Shown piece by piece: positions 6,443-7,924 of a stretch of DNA of 7,924 nt. Position numbers and translations under genes: made by a program. Below the pieces are notes generated by a model. The model searched no databases. It saw nothing but the letters and a program-made list of their open reading frames with translations, and had not been told where the DNA came from. This DNA comes from Blastocatellia bacterium (GTDB lineage Bacteria; Acidobacteriota; Blastocatellia; Pyrinomonadales; Pyrinomonadaceae). Position 1 is the first letter of the stretch. Every line of letters starts with the position of its first letter. The DNA is taken from contig JACDAY010000296.1 of assembly GCA_013695195.1 (NCBI GenBank), forward strand, positions 1 through 7,924, read 5' to 3'.

Positions 6443-7924
6443 TCAAACCTCGACAACTGTCGTTACGATCACGGGTTTTGTCCCAAGCTGCTTTTGGACA
6501 AAACGTTTCATATGTATTCGAAGATTTTCCTTGAAAACGGTTTTATCGGCGATATGTTCATGTTTCATTTCGGATACAGCGTCGATTACGGCTTGGCGGG
6601 CGTGTGCGGCAAAGCCGTTGGCCGGGTTGATTCCGGCGACACCGTTTAGCGTGATTTGCGGATCGCCGGACAGTTGGTGGGTTGATTTATCAACCGTTAC
6701 AACCAAAGAGATCGCGCCGCCGTAAGCCAGCTTTTTGCGTTCGCGGACGACATCATATTCCATCTCGCCGCTGGATTCTTCGTCTATGAATGTTTTATGC
6801 AGCACATGTTTCTCGACAACGCGTGCTCCGAATTCGTCGATTTCAAGCAGGTCACCGTTTTCTATTAATATAATATTATCGTCCGAATAACCGGCAACGT
6901 GATTTTTGACGTATTCCTTGTGACGGAAGAGCATGCGGTATTCGCCATGGATCGGGATGAGAAATTTCGGGCGGGCGGTTTCGACCATTATCTTTATATC
7001 TTCCTGTGAAGCGTGACCGGAAACGTGTACTAACCGGCGTTTTTCCTCGATTATGTTTGCACCGCGTTTATAAAGATGCCCGATCAGGCGGCTGATTCCC
7101 TTTTCATTTCCCGGAATGATTCGCGCAGAAAGAACCACGGTATCGCCCTTCTCGATCTCCATTCCCTTATAGGCAGATGTAGCCATGTTCCACAAAGCCG
7201 CTCGGGTTTCGCCCTGCGAACCGGTGATCAGATAACAAATTTCGTCATCATCGAGCGCCCGTGACGTGCCTAAGTCGATCATCGTACCGTGCTGAATTTT
7301 TAATAAACCCTGCTCATCCGCAATCTCGACATTCTTCTGCATCGAACGGCCCAAAACACAAACTTTCCGGCCATATTCGTGTGCAATATCAAAGACGATT
7401 TGCAGCCGATGAAGAGACGATGAAAATGACGCGACAAAAAGACGCCCGGCCGTCTCCTCAAAAATCTCACGAAATGCGGGAATTACGGCCTGTTCCGAAG
7501 GCGTCCTGCCGGGAACGGTAGAGTTTGTCGAATCGGCAAGCAATGCAAGAACGCCCGCATCGCCGTATTTGCCGAGTGTTTTTAGGTCGTAGGGTTTGCC
7601 GATCACAGGCGTGTCGTCGATTTTATAGTCGCCGGTGTGAATCAGAGTGCCGATAGGAGTTGTTATAGCCAGCGAAAAACATTCGACCAGCGAGTGCGAA
7701 GCATGTATAAATTCAATCTTAAAATTGCCGAGAGAGATTATGTCATTCGCCTCAACGCGGTGGAGCAACACGTCATCCAGCATTCTGTGCTCATCCAATC
7801 GCTTTTCCGCCAATGCTAATGTAAAACGTGAACCATAAACAGGTAAGTTATACTTTTTAAGGATATAAGAAAGAGCTCCGATATGATCTTCGTGGCCGTG
7901 GGTGAGAATAATCGCGGTCATGTC
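6443..7924 (-). CDS. rnj: Ribonuclease J (5' end beyond the right edge)
   Basis: A metallo-beta-lactamase/beta-CASP ribonuclease, 493 codons visible, acting in the cytoplasm as a 5'-3' exonuclease and endonuclease in mRNA turnover and rRNA maturation. The first Met in the window (7921) is not the real start: an in-frame Asp codon precedes it, and the zinc motif HGHEDHIG falls only eight residues later. Family proteins have roughly 65-80 residues before it, so the N-terminus is missing. Counting from that Met, THGHEDHIG is at 7-15, SHS at 75-77, HTGDYKID at 95-102, DSTN at 130-133, TGSQGE at 233-238, VSGHASQED at 300-308 and PIHGEYRM at 323-330. These are the lactamase and beta-CASP motifs in normal order. 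The C-terminal domain from about 370 to 492 is complete and ends QLGTKPVIVTTVVEV. RNase J, rather than the metal-hydrolase relative CPSF, is indicated by the full-length layout and C-terminal domain. Symbol rnj is the generic one; whether it is J1- or J2-like cannot be told. Confidence 0.95.
   Translation of the reverse strand, partial: DMTAIILTHGHEDHIGALSYILKKYNLPVYGSRFTLALAEKRLDEHRMLDDVLLHRVEANDIISLGNFKIEFIHASHSLVECFSLAITTPIGTLIHTGDYKIDDTPVIGKPYDLKTLGKYGDAGVLALLADSTNSTVPGRTPSEQAVIPAFREIFEETAGRLFVASFSSSLHRLQIVFDIAHEYGRKVCVLGRSMQKNVEIADEQGLLKIQHGTMIDLGTSRALDDDEICYLITGSQGETRAALWNMATSAYKGMEIEKGDTVVLSARIIPGNEKGISRLIGHLYKRGANIIEEKRRLVHVSGHASQEDIKIMVETARPKFLIPIHGEYRMLFRHKEYVKNHVAGYSDDNIILIENGDLLEIDEFGARVVEKHVLHKTFIDEESSGEMEYDVVRERKKLAYGGAISLVVTVDKSTHQLSGDPQITLNGVAGINPANGFAAHARQAVIDAVSEMKHEHIADKTVFKENLRIHMKRFVQKQLGTKPVIVTTVVEV

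Overview
The window holds six genes, all read from the minus strand and packed closely: a ribonuclease J truncated at the right edge, a short-chain dehydrogenase, undecaprenyl-diphosphate phosphatase (uppP), the RecJ exonuclease, a very long LptC/LptA-type lipopolysaccharide-transport protein, and the first codons of lptB cut at the left edge. In transcription order (right to left) the gaps are about 65, 74 and 73 bases, then an 8-base overlap, then 11 bases if the first possible lptB start is used. No RNA gene, mobile element, CRISPR array or nucleotide repeat was seen, and no stretch over 300 bases lacks a gene.

The organism is a Gram-negative (diderm) bacterium, because it carries Lpt lipopolysaccharide-transport genes. 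It also has RNase J, which Escherichia coli lacks. Base composition is mixed, around half G+C by eye. RNase J together with a giant fused LptC/LptA protein next to recJ and lptB suggests a deep-branching diderm such as an acidobacterium (Blastocatellia/Pyrinomonadales-like). This placement is inference from gene content and recalled neighbourhoods, not a database result.

From 7924 to 6443 lies RNase J (mRNA decay and processing). From 6377 to 5550 is an NAD(P)-dependent short-chain dehydrogenase of unknown substrate. From 5475 to 4585 is UppP, which recycles the lipid carrier for peptidoglycan and O-antigen synthesis. From 4511 to 2799 is RecJ (DNA repair). From 2806 to 164 is the membrane-anchored LptC/LptA fusion, followed by the lptB ATPase start at 152. 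The lpt pair is the functional core of the left half: LptB would power lipopolysaccharide extraction, and the long protein would carry it across the periplasm. UppP fits the same envelope theme. RNase J, RecJ and the dehydrogenase look like housekeeping neighbours.

The region is largely ordinary housekeeping DNA. The one unusual item is the 880-residue LptC/LptA protein with about ten OstA-like units. No previously undescribed multi-gene system could be supported.
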